A DNA stretch of 64,000 nucleotides, taken from an uncultured Bacteroidales bacterium. Lineage in GTDB: Bacteria > Bacteroidota > Bacteroidia > Bacteroidales > Marinilabiliaceae. The stretch spans positions 34,776 through 98,775 of the forward strand of contig CALAVC010000244.1 in the NCBI GenBank assembly GCA_937892095.1, in the 5' to 3' direction. Shown piece by piece: positions 15,363 through 24,137 of this stretch. Under the pieces are notes generated by a model that did not search any database, was not told the DNA's origin, and saw nothing but the letters and a program-made list of their open reading frames with translations. Position 1 is the stretch's first letter; each line of letters opens with the position of its first letter. Position numbers and translations under genes: made by a program.

Positions 15363-17539
15363 AAGTCTATTTCTATGGGTGTGTCGGAGACCGAAGTGCC
15401 AATGTAGGCCGTATATCTACCTTTTTCTATGTGCCAGTCGTTCTTTGCTTCGTCCCAATACGCAAGCCTTCGTTCGGGAATTGCTATGCAGACTCGCTGA
15501 GTCTCGCCAGGGCTTAGCCACACCTTTTGGTAGCCACGAAGCTCATTCGTAGGACGAAAAACTTGGCTGTCTTTTTTGCCCACGTAGACTTGTACGACTT
15601 CGGCACCTTCGCGACTGCCAGTGTTGCAGACGTCTACTTCTATGGTTGCTGCGCCATTTACAGAGGCAACATTTGAGACCGTGGCATTTTGCAGACTAAA
15701 CGTCGTGTACGACAAGCCGTGTCCAAAGGGGTAGTGAGGGCGAATGTTTTGGGTGCTCGTGTAGCGGTAGCCTACGAGCAATTCCTCTTTATAGGTCTGG
15801 TGCTTTTCGGCACCCGGGTAAGACTCTGCTCCATGCGCTATTGCGCCGCAGTCGGTCAGCTCTTCGTAAAACGTTATGGGCAGTTTGCCACTTGGGCAAG
15901 TGCGTCCGCTCAGTATGTCGGCTATGGCGTTGCCACACTCGCTTCCTAAGTGCCATGCCATCAGCGTGGCGCGAACGTTTTCTTCCCATTTCATTTCTAC
16001 GGCGTTGCCACTCAAAAGGACTACAATGATGTTTTTGTTGGCTGAGGCAATATCTTTGATTAGGTCTTCTTGTCCGAATGGTAGCTTGTAGCTAATCCTG
16101 TCGCCTGCTTCGCAGTCTTGCTGATGATTTTTGTTTAGTCCTCCCACGAAAATCACCAAGTCCGATTGCTTGGCAAGGTCTACTGCTTCGGCGTGTAGTG
16201 TGGCTTGGTTTTCGGTGGGTTCGTTGACGCGTCCGTATGACGACTTGCCACTACTATAGCCCATGGCGTAGGTTATCTGTGCATTTCTAAAAGTTTTCTG
16301 TATCCCTTCGAGTGGCGACACTTCGTAGAGAGGTTTGAGCTCCGAAGAGCCTCCAGCACGTGTCATGCTTCGAGTGGCGTTTTCGCCCACAACAGCAATG
16401 CGCATAGTCGTCTGGCTATCGAGCGGAAGTGTTTGTGCTTCGTTTTTGAGCAGCACGATGCCTTCGCGTGCCACGCGGCGTGCAATGTCGGAATGATCCG
16501 AACTACCCACCCGACCATGTCCTATGCGATTGTGTGTGCGTAGGTTGAGACGAAGCACTCGGCGTACTTTGTCGTCGAGGGTTTGCATGTCGGCGCGGCC
16601 TTCGTTAATGGCGTCTCGATATGGTTTGGCAAGGTAGTAGTTGTCGTAGGCAAAGCTTTTACCCGATGTCAGTCCGTTGGTATAGGTACCCATTTCGAGG
16701 TCGAGACCATTGGCAATGGACTGCTCGGTGCTGTGTGCGCCACCCCAGTCGGTTATCGTAGCTCCGTCGAAAGCCCATTCGCCTTTTAGAATATTGTTTA
16801 GCTTCTTGTTGTGGCAACAGTGTTCGCCATTGTAGACATTATATGCTCCCATAATGCTCCACACATGTGCTTGACGGACAGAGGCTTCAAAGGCAGGCAG
16901 ATATATTTCGCGCAAAGTGCGGTCACTAACGTGGACTTCAATCTCGCAACGGTCGACTTCCTGATTGTTGAGTGCAAAGTGTTTGACGCATGCTGCTACC
17001 CCTTCGCCCTGTAGCCCTTCGATGTATGCCACGGCAGTCTGTGCAACAAGTAGGGGGTCTTCGCCCATATATTCAAAGTTGCGCCCACCCAGTGGAGTGC
17101 GGCAGATGTTGACGCCCGGACCCAGCAATACGTTCTTGCCCCTATAACGAGCTTCTCTGCCCAAGGCTGCACCATATTCGGTGGCAAGCGACTGACTCCA
17201 CGTGGCTGCAAGTGCCGTCAGCGAAGGGAAGGCTGTTACGCAGTCGTTGGTCTGACCAGCGTATGACCAGCTGTCCCAACAAATTTCGGCTCTTACGCCG
17301 TGCGGTCCGTCGCTCATCCAAAGCTCTGGGATGCCAAGTCGCGCCACGCCCGGCGACGAGAATTTCGACTGTGCATGTATGAGTGCTATTTTCTCGTCGA
17401 GAGTCAGTTGTGGCAAGATGTCGTCTATTTCTTGCTCTATTTGGCTCTCGGTCAGTAGGTCGGGCGAGGAGTCTGAGTTAGGTTTGCAAGCTGTCAGTGT
17501 CGTGCAAAGCAGAAGAGTAAGTGCCAGATGTGTTTTCAT
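15350..17539 (-). CDS. Glycoside hydrolase family 3 lipoprotein
   Basis: Exo-acting beta-glycosidase anchored by lipid; the lipobox LTAC gives Cys18. The 729-residue protein has the GH3 N-terminal barrel, the C-terminal alpha/beta-sandwich and a fibronectin-III-like end domain. The nucleophile is Asp264 in ITDWGGAHS, and KHFALNNQEVDR (186-197) is the conserved substrate-binding segment. This motif set is that of beta-glucosidase/beta-xylosidase-like GH3 rather than NagZ, which has KHFPGHG. The exact sugar cannot be called. It starts 34 bases after an AmpG-like transporter gene on the same strand, so the pair probably handles one class of oligosaccharide. Confidence 0.9.
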   Translation of the reverse strand: MKTHLALTLLLCTTLTACKPNSDSSPDLLTESQIEQEIDDILPQLTLDEKIALIHAQSKFSSPGVARLGIPELWMSDGPHGVRAEICWDSWSYAGQTNDCVTAFPSLTALAATWSQSLATEYGAALGREARYRGKNVLLGPGVNICRTPLGGRNFEYMGEDPLLVAQTAVAYIEGLQGEGVAACVKHFALNNQEVDRCEIEVHVSDRTLREIYLPAFEASVRQAHVWSIMGAYNVYNGEHCCHNKKLNNILKGEWAFDGATITDWGGAHSTEQSIANGLDLEMGTYTNGLTSGKSFAYDNYYLAKPYRDAINEGRADMQTLDDKVRRVLRLNLRTHNRIGHGRVGSSDHSDIARRVAREGIVLLKNEAQTLPLDSQTTMRIAVVGENATRSMTRAGGSSELKPLYEVSPLEGIQKTFRNAQITYAMGYSSGKSSYGRVNEPTENQATLHAEAVDLAKQSDLVIFVGGLNKNHQQDCEAGDRISYKLPFGQEDLIKDIASANKNIIVVLLSGNAVEMKWEENVRATLMAWHLGSECGNAIADILSGRTCPSGKLPITFYEELTDCGAIAHGAESYPGAEKHQTYKEELLVGYRYTSTQNIRPHYPFGHGLSYTTFSLQNATVSNVASVNGAATIEVDVCNTGSREGAEVVQVYVGKKDSQVFRPTNELRGYQKVWLSPGETQRVCIAIPERRLAYWDEAKNDWHIEKGRYTAYIGTSVSDTPIEIDFEVR

Positions 17540-17573
17540 GGTTGGTGCTATATGAAGGTAGTGGGCGTATTTT

Positions 17574-18812
17574 TTATTTTCGCCAGTTGAGTGTTCGGAT
17601 TACGAACATGCCAGGCAAGGTTAGCACGCAAGCAATTATGAAGAAAGTCTCGTAGCCTACGGCGTTGCAGAGGTAGCCAGCAGGCATGCCCGGAATGAGG
17701 AGTCCGAGGGTCATGAGAGCTGTGCCAATGGCATATTCTGCAGCTTTATATTCTGCGTTGCCTACGTATCGGAGCATATATAGCATGTAGGCTGCGAAGC
17801 CGAATCCGTAGCCAAATTGCTCAATCATGACTGCCGTTGTAACAATGGGCATCGTGGCATGAGCAGCGTAGTGGGCAAGGACGACGTAGCCCAAGTTGGG
17901 CAGATTCATTGCGATGGCCATTGGCCAGATGACTTTTTGTAGTCCGTAGCGTGCAGCCAGTGTGCCACCAATGATTCCGCCCACCACGAGCGACAACACA
18001 CCAAATGTGCCGTATGTCAGTCCGCACTCTTCGAGCGTCAGCCCTAAGCCACCTGTTGATGGGTCGGCAATAAGGAAGGGTTGAAGGACTTTTGTTAAGA
18101 AGGCTTCGCCAAGTCGGTAGAGCAAGAAGAAAGCTACTGCAGGCACCATTCCTTCGTGGCAAAAAAACGAGCGAAGTGCACGAATGAAAATTTTTATTCC
18201 GTTGTCTTGTCTGCCGTGTTGTTCGGCAATGCGAGGCATAAAAAAATTGTTGTAGACAAAAAGAATTAGGAGGATTGTTGCTGCAGTGCCTATTGCGACT
18301 GTCCAGCCAGTAGCGTTGCCATGTTCGCGTCCTATTTTGCCAGCCATGTAGGGTATGAGCCCTGTTGAGAATATGAGTGCTATGCGGTAGAATGTGGAGC
18401 GAATGCCCACGAAGAACGACTGCCCACGCTCGTCGAGAGCCATCATGTAGTAGCCGTCGCAAGCAATGTCGTGAGCCGACGAGGCAAGGGCTACAAGTCC
18501 CATTGCGACAAGCGACAAGACATAGAAATTATTGGAGCCAAAAGATAGGGCGAGCAGCCCCATGCATACGGCAAGCAACACTTGCATGGTCAGCGTCCAG
18601 CGTCGGAGGGTCGAGTAGCGTTCGACGACGGGCGATATGAGCGGTTTGAGCGACCATGGCAAGCAAACAATGCTTGTCCAAAAGGCAAAAGAGCCTTTGT
18701 CTATCCCCATGTCGGCAAAAAGGAGTGCGGAGGTTTGCATGACGAGGCACGATGGTATGCCCTGGCAGAGGTAGAGGCTTGGAATAAACTGCCAACCGTT
18801 GGTCTTTTTCAT
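17574..18812 (-). CDS. AmpG-like MFS transporter
   Basis: A 412-residue inner-membrane protein with about twelve hydrophobic segments, of the major facilitator superfamily. Features such as YLCQGIPSCLVMQTSALL at the start and ASSAHDIACDGYYM near residue 110 recall the AmpG muropeptide permease group. The frame is open to 18932, but the ATG at 18812 (MKKTNGW) is preferred because the earlier part overlaps the galE terminator. Its gene is followed after 34 bases by the GH3 lipoprotein. Given that partner, the substrate may be a plant or host oligosaccharide instead of cell-wall fragments; this is inference. Confidence 0.8.
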   Translation of the reverse strand: MKKTNGWQFIPSLYLCQGIPSCLVMQTSALLFADMGIDKGSFAFWTSIVCLPWSLKPLISPVVERYSTLRRWTLTMQVLLAVCMGLLALSFGSNNFYVLSLVAMGLVALASSAHDIACDGYYMMALDERGQSFFVGIRSTFYRIALIFSTGLIPYMAGKIGREHGNATGWTVAIGTAATILLILFVYNNFFMPRIAEQHGRQDNGIKIFIRALRSFFCHEGMVPAVAFFLLYRLGEAFLTKVLQPFLIADPSTGGLGLTLEECGLTYGTFGVLSLVVGGIIGGTLAARYGLQKVIWPMAIAMNLPNLGYVVLAHYAAHATMPIVTTAVMIEQFGYGFGFAAYMLYMLRYVGNAEYKAAEYAIGTALMTLGLLIPGMPAGYLCNAVGYETFFIIACVLTLPGMFVIRTLNWRK

Positions 18813-18832
18813 AATCTTGGAGTAAATCTTTA

Positions 18833-18840
18833 CAAATTTA
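18833..18840 (-). promoter_or_regulatory. Candidate -7 box for the MFS-GH3 unit
   Basis: On the minus strand TAAATTTG fits TAnnTTTG and is the same octamer found upstream of the AraC-type regulator. It lies 20 bases before the preferred MFS start and directly after the galE terminator. No -33 TTG is obvious. Confidence 0.4.
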
Positions 18841-18858
18841 TGTAAATAATTGCTACGT

Positions 18859-18898
18859 ATAAGAAAGAAAGGCTGTTGCACCTCGGTGCAACAGCCTT
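18859..18898 (-). terminator. Rho-independent terminator of galE
   Basis: A GC-rich 14-bp perfect repeat (18869-18882 with 18885-18898), read on the minus strand, is followed by TTTCTTTCTT. It lies 47 bases past the galE stop and separates metG-galE from the MFS-GH3 unit. Confidence 0.85.
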
Positions 18899-18945
18899 CG
18901 TCAAACAAAAAGAGAGAGATAACGTCTAACAAACAATGTCAATGA

Positions 18946-19968
18946 TTAACCTCTGCATTTCTTTTCCCATTTCCATGCGTTCAGGAGAGTCTCTTCAATG
19001 GGGACAGTGGCTTTCCAACCGAGTTCGTTGTTAGCCAAAGTTGTCTCAGCCCATATTTTTTCTATGTCGCCTGCTCTTCGACCTACAATCTTGTAGGGCA
19101 GTGGTGCGCCCGTTGACTTCTTGAAAGCGTTGACGAGTTCGAGAACCGAGAGACCACGTCCAGTGCCGATGTTGAAGAATTCGTAGTTGCTTTTGTTTTT
19201 TCCGTCGAGCAGTCGGCGTATGGCCACGACGTGTGCTTTCGAGAGGTCGCACACGTCTATGTAGTCGCGAATGGGAGTGCCGTCGGGTGTGTCGTAGTCG
19301 TTGCCAAAGATGCTAAGCTCTTTGCGCACGCCAGCTGCCGTTTGCGTAATGTATGGCACGAGGTTGTTCGGGATGCCAACGGGGCTTTCGCCGATTAGTG
19401 CCGACGGGTGTGCGCCGATTGGGTTGAAGTAGCGAAGAGCGATGCCGTTGATGTCTTTTTCGGCATGGCAATAGTCGCGAATTATGTCTTCGTTGACCGA
19501 CTTGGTGTTCCCATACGGGCTTTCGGCAGGTCTGCGAGGCGTGCTTTCTGTTACGGGCAGCTTGTCTGGTTGACCGTAGACTGTGCACGACGACGAAAAT
19601 ACGAGGTGCTTGACGCCCGAAAGCTTCATGGCTTCGAGGATGTTGATGAGGCTACCTACGTTGTTGCGATAGTATTCGAGAGGCTTCGAGACGCTTTCGC
19701 CGACGGCTTTGAAAGCTGCAAAGTGAATAACTGCGTCTATCTCGCCCCGATGGCGAAGGAAGAAACTGAGTGTCTCGCCCCGATTGCTCAGGTCGAAGTT
19801 CTCAAATTCAGGTGTCTTGCCAGTTATGCGTCCGATGTTGTCGACAACTTCTATTTTAGAGTTCGATAGGTTGTCAACAATGATTACTTCGAAGCCGGCT
19901 TCTTGTAGTTCGACTACGGTGTGTGAGCCAATAAATCCGGTACCTCCCGTGACTAATATTTTGCCCAT
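18946..19968 (-). CDS. galE: UDP-glucose 4-epimerase
   Basis: Interconverts UDP-glucose and UDP-galactose, feeding galactose metabolism and surface polysaccharide synthesis. The 340-residue extended short-chain dehydrogenase has the NAD-binding GGTGFIGSH at residues 8-16, the SSSCTVYG segment with the catalytic Ser/Thr, and the YGNTK pair (Tyr and Lys of YxxxK) around residues 147-151. The frame VDNLSNS is typical of GalE. It begins 29 bases after metG on the same strand and ends at a strong terminator, so metG-galE is probably one unit. Confidence 0.93.
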   Translation of the reverse strand: MGKILVTGGTGFIGSHTVVELQEAGFEVIIVDNLSNSKIEVVDNIGRITGKTPEFENFDLSNRGETLSFFLRHRGEIDAVIHFAAFKAVGESVSKPLEYYRNNVGSLINILEAMKLSGVKHLVFSSSCTVYGQPDKLPVTESTPRRPAESPYGNTKSVNEDIIRDYCHAEKDINGIALRYFNPIGAHPSALIGESPVGIPNNLVPYITQTAAGVRKELSIFGNDYDTPDGTPIRDYIDVCDLSKAHVVAIRRLLDGKNKSNYEFFNIGTGRGLSVLELVNAFKKSTGAPLPYKIVGRRAGDIEKIWAETTLANNELGWKATVPIEETLLNAWKWEKKCRG

Positions 19969-19997
19969 TTATATAAGTTTTTGTGGTATATGTTTGA

Positions 19998-22043
19998 TTA
20001 CATTACTTTGCTTCCGGGGCGAACTTCGGCATCGGGACTGACAAGGCTAAGCCGTCCATCGGCATCTTCGGCCGAAAGAATCATGCCTTGGCTTTCGATA
20101 CCTTTTAGTTTGCGTGGTGCGAGGTTGGCAATGAAGCATACGCGACGCCCGACAAGGGCTTCGGGCTCGTAGTGCTTGGCAATACCGCTTACTATTGTTC
20201 GTCCGCCCATACCATCGTCTATCTTGAAGCAGAGAAGTTTGTCGGCTTTGGGGACTCGGCTACATTCGGTTACGAGACCTACGCGTATGTCGAGTTTTTC
20301 AAAGGCCGCGAAGTCGATTGTTTCGCCCACGGGTTGTGGTTGCCACTGCTCAGCTTCGTTTTTTTGTCGGATGGCGTTGAGCTTTGCTATTTGTGCCTCG
20401 ACAACCGAGTCTTCTATTTTTTCAAATAGAAGTTCTGCTTTGCCTATGGCATGTCCGTCGGGTAGTAAGTCGAAGCTGCCCAGCTTATCCCATGGCATTT
20501 CGTTTATGCCAAGCATTCTGAATATTTTCTTGGCCGAGAAGGGCAAGAATGGAGCAAAGGCAATGGCGAGGTTGGCTGTAATTTGTAGGCTGATGTTTAG
20601 TATTGTGCCGACGCGTGCCATGTCGGTCTTTGCCACTTTCCATGGTTCGGTGTCGGCAAGATACTTGTTACCGACGCGTGCCATGTTCATGGCTTCGCGT
20701 TGTGCGTCGCGGAAGCGGAAATTGTCGAGCAACTTTTCGGTCTCGCGTCTGAGGCTACGCATTTCTTCCATGGCATTATTGTCGATGTCGGTGAGCGAAG
20801 AGACGGCTGGCACTTTGCCTTCGAAATATTTGCTGGTGAGAACTATTACGCGGTTGATAAAGTTGCCGAGTATGGCCACGAGTTCGTTGTTGTTGCGTGC
20901 TTGGAAGTCGGCCCACGTGAAGTCGTTGTCTTTTGTTTCGGGAGCGTTGGCGGTCAGGACGTAGCGCAAGACGTCTTGTTTGCCCGGAAATTCTTCGAGA
21001 TATTCGTGTAGCCAAACAGCCCAGTTTCGCGAAGTTGATATTTTTTCACCTTCAAGATTGAGAAATTCGTTGGCTGGTACGTTGTCTGGCAGATTGTATT
21101 TGCCATGAGCTTTTAGCATGGCCGGGAAGACGATGCAGTGGAAGACGATGTTGTCTTTGCCGATGAAGTGTATGAGTCGGCTTTCGGGGTCTTTCCACCA
21201 CTTTTGCCAATCGTCGGGGCGTAGCTCACGAGTGTTGGATATATAGCCTATGGGAGCGTCGAACCATACGTAGAGCACTTTGCCTTCGGCACCTTCGACT
21301 GGCACGGGTATGCCCCAGTCGAGGTCTCGGCTGACGGCGCGAGGTTGCAACCCGAGGTCGAGCCAGCTTTTACATTGTCCGTAGACGTTGGGACGCCATT
21401 CTTTATGTTCGTCGAGAATCCACTTGCGCAGCCACGCTTCGTGGCGGTCGAGTGGGAGATACCAGTGTGTCGTTTGGCGCAGTTCTGGTTTCGCGCCGCT
21501 AATTGTGCTATGTGGTTCGATAAGGTCGAGAGCGGAGAGGCTTGTGCCACATTTTTCGCATTGGTCGCCATAGGCTCGTTCGTTGCCACAATGTGGGCAC
21601 TTGCCCATGATGTATCGGTCGGCAAGAAACTGTTTTGCTTCGGGGTCGTAGTATTGTTGCGTTGTTTTTTGGACGAATTCTCCTTTGTCGTATAGCGTTT
21701 TGAAGAAGTCGCTTGCCGTTTGGTGGTGAATCTTGCTTGTTGTTCGGCTATAGATGTCCATTGAGATGCCGAACTCTTCAAAAGATTTTTTTATTATGTT
21801 GTGGTAGCGGTCGACGATGTCTTGTGGGGTAACGCCTTCGCGAAGTGCTTTGATGGTGATGGGGACTCCGTGCTCGTCGGAGCCACCAATCATAAGAACC
21901 TCTTGTCCGCGGCTACGAAGGTAGCGTGCATATATGTCGGCTGGGACGTAGACACCTGCTAAGTGTCCGATGTGTACGCCACCATTGGCGTAGGGTAGTG
22001 CTGTGGTGATAAGTGTTCGCTTATACTTTTTTTCTTCGCTCAT
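19998..22043 (-). CDS. metG: Methionyl-tRNA synthetase
   Basis: Charges tRNA-Met for initiation and elongation. The 681-residue class I enzyme has the HIGH motif (HIGHLAG), a knuckle-type zinc site with two CxxC pairs (CPHCGNERAYGDQCEKCG), the KISTS version of the KMSKS loop, and the anticodon-binding helical domain. A C-terminal EMAP/Trbp111-like tRNA-binding domain covers about the last 110 residues (FAAFEKLDIRVGLV to RPGSKVM). This is the usual Bacteroidetes form. galE follows after 29 bases. Confidence 0.97.
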   Translation of the reverse strand: MSEEKKYKRTLITTALPYANGGVHIGHLAGVYVPADIYARYLRSRGQEVLMIGGSDEHGVPITIKALREGVTPQDIVDRYHNIIKKSFEEFGISMDIYSRTTSKIHHQTASDFFKTLYDKGEFVQKTTQQYYDPEAKQFLADRYIMGKCPHCGNERAYGDQCEKCGTSLSALDLIEPHSTISGAKPELRQTTHWYLPLDRHEAWLRKWILDEHKEWRPNVYGQCKSWLDLGLQPRAVSRDLDWGIPVPVEGAEGKVLYVWFDAPIGYISNTRELRPDDWQKWWKDPESRLIHFIGKDNIVFHCIVFPAMLKAHGKYNLPDNVPANEFLNLEGEKISTSRNWAVWLHEYLEEFPGKQDVLRYVLTANAPETKDNDFTWADFQARNNNELVAILGNFINRVIVLTSKYFEGKVPAVSSLTDIDNNAMEEMRSLRRETEKLLDNFRFRDAQREAMNMARVGNKYLADTEPWKVAKTDMARVGTILNISLQITANLAIAFAPFLPFSAKKIFRMLGINEMPWDKLGSFDLLPDGHAIGKAELLFEKIEDSVVEAQIAKLNAIRQKNEAEQWQPQPVGETIDFAAFEKLDIRVGLVTECSRVPKADKLLCFKIDDGMGGRTIVSGIAKHYEPEALVGRRVCFIANLAPRKLKGIESQGMILSAEDADGRLSLVSPDAEVRPGSKVM

Positions 22044-22339
22044 AAGTAAAAGACACTTGTTAGTGTATGAAGTAGTACGTATCTGTTGAGTGTGTAAAGT
22101 TAATCATTTTGTTAAACAGACATTATTTTAGAGAGAGAGGGCTTTGTTTCTGTACTAAGTAGAGAGTAAGTATTCGAGAGGCGTATTGAGTTAAAAGAAG
22201 TGAAAACTTGGGGGGTAAATTATAATATTAATTTTGTTTTTGAAATCTTATTAACAATTGTGGTTTGTTAATAATTAACCAATTCACACATGTCCACACT
22301 ACGTAATTTCAATGCTCTTCAGAAAGCCGACATGCTAAT
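22044..22339. other. AT-rich intergenic region upstream of metG
   Basis: This 296-base stretch lies between the metG start and the stop of the cyclophilin gene, both minus strand. It must hold the metG promoter. A near-match to the -7 box (TAACTTTA, minus strand, 22095-22102) is the best candidate. It also contains the AT-rich inverted repeat listed separately. I see no coding frame or structured RNA. Confidence 0.5.
22248..22274. repeat. AT-rich perfect inverted repeat, possible operator
   Basis: TTATTAACAA and TTGTTAATAA (22248-22257 and 22265-22274) are a perfect 10-bp inverted repeat with a 7-base spacer. No T-run follows on either strand. It may be a regulator-binding site for metG, about 200 bases from the metG start, or chance in AT-rich DNA. 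Confidence 0.35.
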
Positions 22340-23572
22340 TTACTTCTTCCCCACAACCCTTATGCTTAGCACGCGGACATCTTTTTGTGGTCTGTCACCA
22401 TTGAGTTCCACGGCTGCAATTCGCTCCACGACATCCATGCCCGCTGACACTTCGCCAAAAACAGTGTAGTCGCCGTCTAAGTGTGGTGCACCGCCCACGC
22501 TCCCGTACACTCGTTTTTGTGTAGCAGAGAACGTTTTGTGATAGTCGCGCGCCATTTTGTTCAGCTCCGCTTCCGAATATTTTGCGCCCACAACGACGTA
22601 GAACTGTCCGCCATCCGACCTGTTGTGTGGATTCTTACTCTCGGGTGGTTTGCTCGCCGCCACGGCACCGCGCACGTGCAAATGGTTCGGTGTAGGTTGT
22701 GTTGCTATTGTGTAGCCTGGTCCATCCCACCCCACAGGGTCGTCGGCAGCCGCGTGTCGGCTATCGGCAGCTCCCGTCTGAATCAAAAAGTTGGGCATGA
22801 CGCGGTGAATAAGCAAGCTGTCATAGTATCCGTCTGTTGCCAGACGAATAAAGTTGTCTGCAAACTCTGGCACGTCGGCATGTAGGCGTATGCAAAAATT
22901 GCCCATTGTGGTGCGCACCAACATGTGTTGCACGTTGCGTAATTGCGGATACACTTTGTCGCTTTTTCGTCGCAAAGTATGTAGCTGACTTGCCAACGAA
23001 TCTTTCTTGTTTAGCAACTGGGCTAATCGTGCACCACAGACAAACTCTCGTCGTCCGTTGACTATGCCATGCAGTCGCCCCGATGCCGAAAACGCACCAC
23101 CACCTTCGCTGTCCTCGCTACCCAAAGCCGTCTTAAATATTCGTCCACTACGTTCCGATATGCAAAAAAGACTATCTGTGCTCAGACTGTCTGCCACCAA
23201 CATCGAACGCTCTTTCTGCTTATGTCCGACAAGCAATAGCGCTATGTCCGACGCAAAGTCGTAGGCCACGTAGCCACTTACGCCGTATATCGTCTTCTTG
23301 CCAATGGGCGAGAGGTGGGCCGATGCCGATAGTCGTACGGCCGACAATGGGACAGCCACTATCGTGCTGTCAATATACGTCCCCACACATTCCGACCGCT
23401 TGTCGCCATACTCGTCGTAGAGTATTATTCGTGCTTGGCTCTGTAGGTCCTGACGATAAAAATTTTGCGACTTGAGTGGCGTGTTTTTCTGCTTGTCGCT
23501 GTCTCTTGTCGGCTGACTGCAACCAGTCTGCAACGCCAGCATAGCTGACATAATGTATACAAGGCTTCTCAT
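22340..23572 (-). CDS. Lipoprotein: degenerate trypsin-like region fused to a cyclophilin prolyl isomerase
   Basis: A 410-residue lipoprotein with lipobox QTGC (Cys18). The C-terminal part (about 215-408) is a cyclophilin-type peptidyl-prolyl isomerase: IHRVMPNFLIQTG carries the catalytic Arg, followed by GGQFYVVVG and YTVFGEVSAGMDVVERI, with the insertion common in Bacteroidetes forms. Residues about 45-195 resemble a chymotrypsin/HtrA-like fold: a glycine-containing first strand (SECVGTYIDSTIVAVPLSAV), FASDIALLLVGHK, and EGGGAFSASGRLHGIV where active proteases have GNSGGPL. The histidine and serine of the triad appear to be lost, so this part is likely non-catalytic. The protein would act at the periplasmic face of the envelope as a folding factor. 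Confidence 0.8.
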   Translation of the reverse strand: MRSLVYIMSAMLALQTGCSQPTRDSDKQKNTPLKSQNFYRQDLQSQARIILYDEYGDKRSECVGTYIDSTIVAVPLSAVRLSASAHLSPIGKKTIYGVSGYVAYDFASDIALLLVGHKQKERSMLVADSLSTDSLFCISERSGRIFKTALGSEDSEGGGAFSASGRLHGIVNGRREFVCGARLAQLLNKKDSLASQLHTLRRKSDKVYPQLRNVQHMLVRTTMGNFCIRLHADVPEFADNFIRLATDGYYDSLLIHRVMPNFLIQTGAADSRHAAADDPVGWDGPGYTIATQPTPNHLHVRGAVAASKPPESKNPHNRSDGGQFYVVVGAKYSEAELNKMARDYHKTFSATQKRVYGSVGGAPHLDGDYTVFGEVSAGMDVVERIAAVELNGDRPQKDVRVLSIRVVGKK

Positions 23573-23645
23573 GTGGCTAAATTAGCTTGCAAAATTTACC
23601 TTTTTTAATTTCATTTGCAATTAAACGAAGTCTATATAAAAACTA

Positions 23646-24137
23646 ATGATTGGTCCGCAAAAGCTCTACGACCTACTCAGCAATCTTGGCATAAAGTTCG
23701 ACTATATCGAACATCCCCCCACGCCCACCATTGAAGATGCCAGACTCTATTGGACTGCCCTCGACGGCAAACACTGCAAAAACATTTTTCTTCGCAACCA
23801 CAAGGGCAATAAGCATTATCTCGTTTTGCTCGACTGCGACCAAAGCATCGACATGCACGACCTCGAACACCGACTCCACGAAGGCAAGCTATCTTTTGCC
23901 TCCGAGGCTCGTATGGACAAATATCTTGGTCTGCGTCCGGGCTCTGTCAGCCCTTTCGGACTCATCAACGACGAGGCTCACGAAGTGATTGTCTTCATCG
24001 ACGACAAACTCCAGAATGCCGACCGTCTTGCCTTTCATCCGCTCGACAATAGGGCCACACTTTCAATTCTTCGCACCGACCTCATTCGCTTCATCGAACA
24101 CCTTGGCAATACATACACATGGAAAGAACTATATTAA
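23646..24137 (+). CDS. YbaK/PrdX-type prolyl-tRNA editing enzyme
   Basis: Hydrolyses tRNA-Pro mischarged with alanine or a similar small amino acid. The 163-residue product covers the whole YbaK/ProX-associated domain. Characteristic features are IEHPPTPTIEDA near the N terminus, the conserved lysine in HCKNIFLRNHKG, and LGLRPGSVSPFGL. It is free-standing, not fused to prolyl-tRNA synthetase. Its end overlaps the start of the GH28 pectinase gene by 19 bases, which suggests translational coupling to a gene of unrelated function. It is divergent from the cyclophilin gene over 73 bases. Confidence 0.9.
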   Translation: MIGPQKLYDLLSNLGIKFDYIEHPPTPTIEDARLYWTALDGKHCKNIFLRNHKGNKHYLVLLDCDQSIDMHDLEHRLHEGKLSFASEARMDKYLGLRPGSVSPFGLINDEAHEVIVFIDDKLQNADRLAFHPLDNRATLSILRTDLIRFIEHLGNTYTWKELY

